From an uncultured Bacillaceae bacterium (GTDB lineage Bacteria; Bacillota; Bacilli; Bacillales; Alkalibacillaceae), in contig CALGNY010000003.1 in NCBI GenBank assembly GCA_937958375.1, positions 1 through 13,339 on the forward strand: 13,339 nt of DNA, read 5' to 3'. Shown here in pieces: positions 13,339-13,339 of the stretch; positions within the stretch are counted from its first letter, which is position 1, and the number at the start of each line of letters is the position of its first letter. The notes beneath the pieces are model-generated. The model did not search any database and was not told where the DNA came from. It saw only the letters and a program-made list of their open reading frames with translations. A program made the translations under genes and the position numbers.

Positions 13339-13339
13339 G

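Overview
The window looks like chromosomal DNA of a Gram-positive spore-former-type bacterium of the family Bacillaceae, most likely a salt-tolerant genus near Halobacillus, Pontibacillus or Virgibacillus (inference). The reasons are strong AGGAGG-type ribosome binding sites, many compact intrinsic terminators, SigB- and SigD-type promoters, and a gene set familiar from Bacillus: acpS beside a rhomboid protease, DegV, a GsiB-like KGG protein, HemAT, a clade of PepF, and PopT (DUF368). No rRNA, tRNA, CRISPR or phage genes are visible.

Layout. (1) 1-433, minus strand: acpS, perhaps followed by one more gene cut by the window edge. (2) 543-2943, plus strand: a tight three-gene run encoding a rhomboid intramembrane protease, an EamA/DMT exporter and a DegV fatty-acid-binding protein, closed by a long hairpin terminator. 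(3) 3091-3701, minus strand: a small YppG-like protein and a single-cysteine glutaredoxin-like protein; the latter has a near-ideal SigB promoter. (4) 3886-4497: a SAM-dependent methyltransferase. (5) 4581-6356: divergent gsiB (SigB-like promoter) and hemAT (SigD-like promoter), a stress gene and an oxygen-sensing chemotaxis receptor. (6) 6357-6985: a 629-base stretch without a convincing gene. It holds the hemAT terminator, a 258-bp non-autonomous mobile element with perfect 8-bp target duplication, a strikingly phased array of 8-bp repeats at 21-bp spacing, and a SigB promoter. (7) 6986-7618: convergent genes for a GlsB/YeaQ-type stress membrane protein and a small membrane protein with a CxxC/HxxC zinc-binding-like head. 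(8) 7713-9412: a flavin-dependent LLM oxidoreductase tightly coupled to a VOC/glyoxalase-like protein. (9) 9569-11353: oligoendopeptidase of the PepF/M3 type. (10) 11354-11601: intergenic, with terminators and an unexplained inverted-repeat segment. (11) 11602-13338, minus strand: PopT-type undecaprenyl-phosphate transporter and the ATPase of an iron/cobalamin-type ABC importer whose partners lie beyond the right edge.

Themes. Three separate small stress-type genes (grx-like, gsiB, glsB-like) each carry a SigB-type promoter within about 3.2 kb, so this segment looks like a local patch of the general stress regulon. The most unusual material is the pair of repeat structures at 6400-6826: a cloverleaf-like MITE, and right beside it a phased octamer array whose function I cannot assign.
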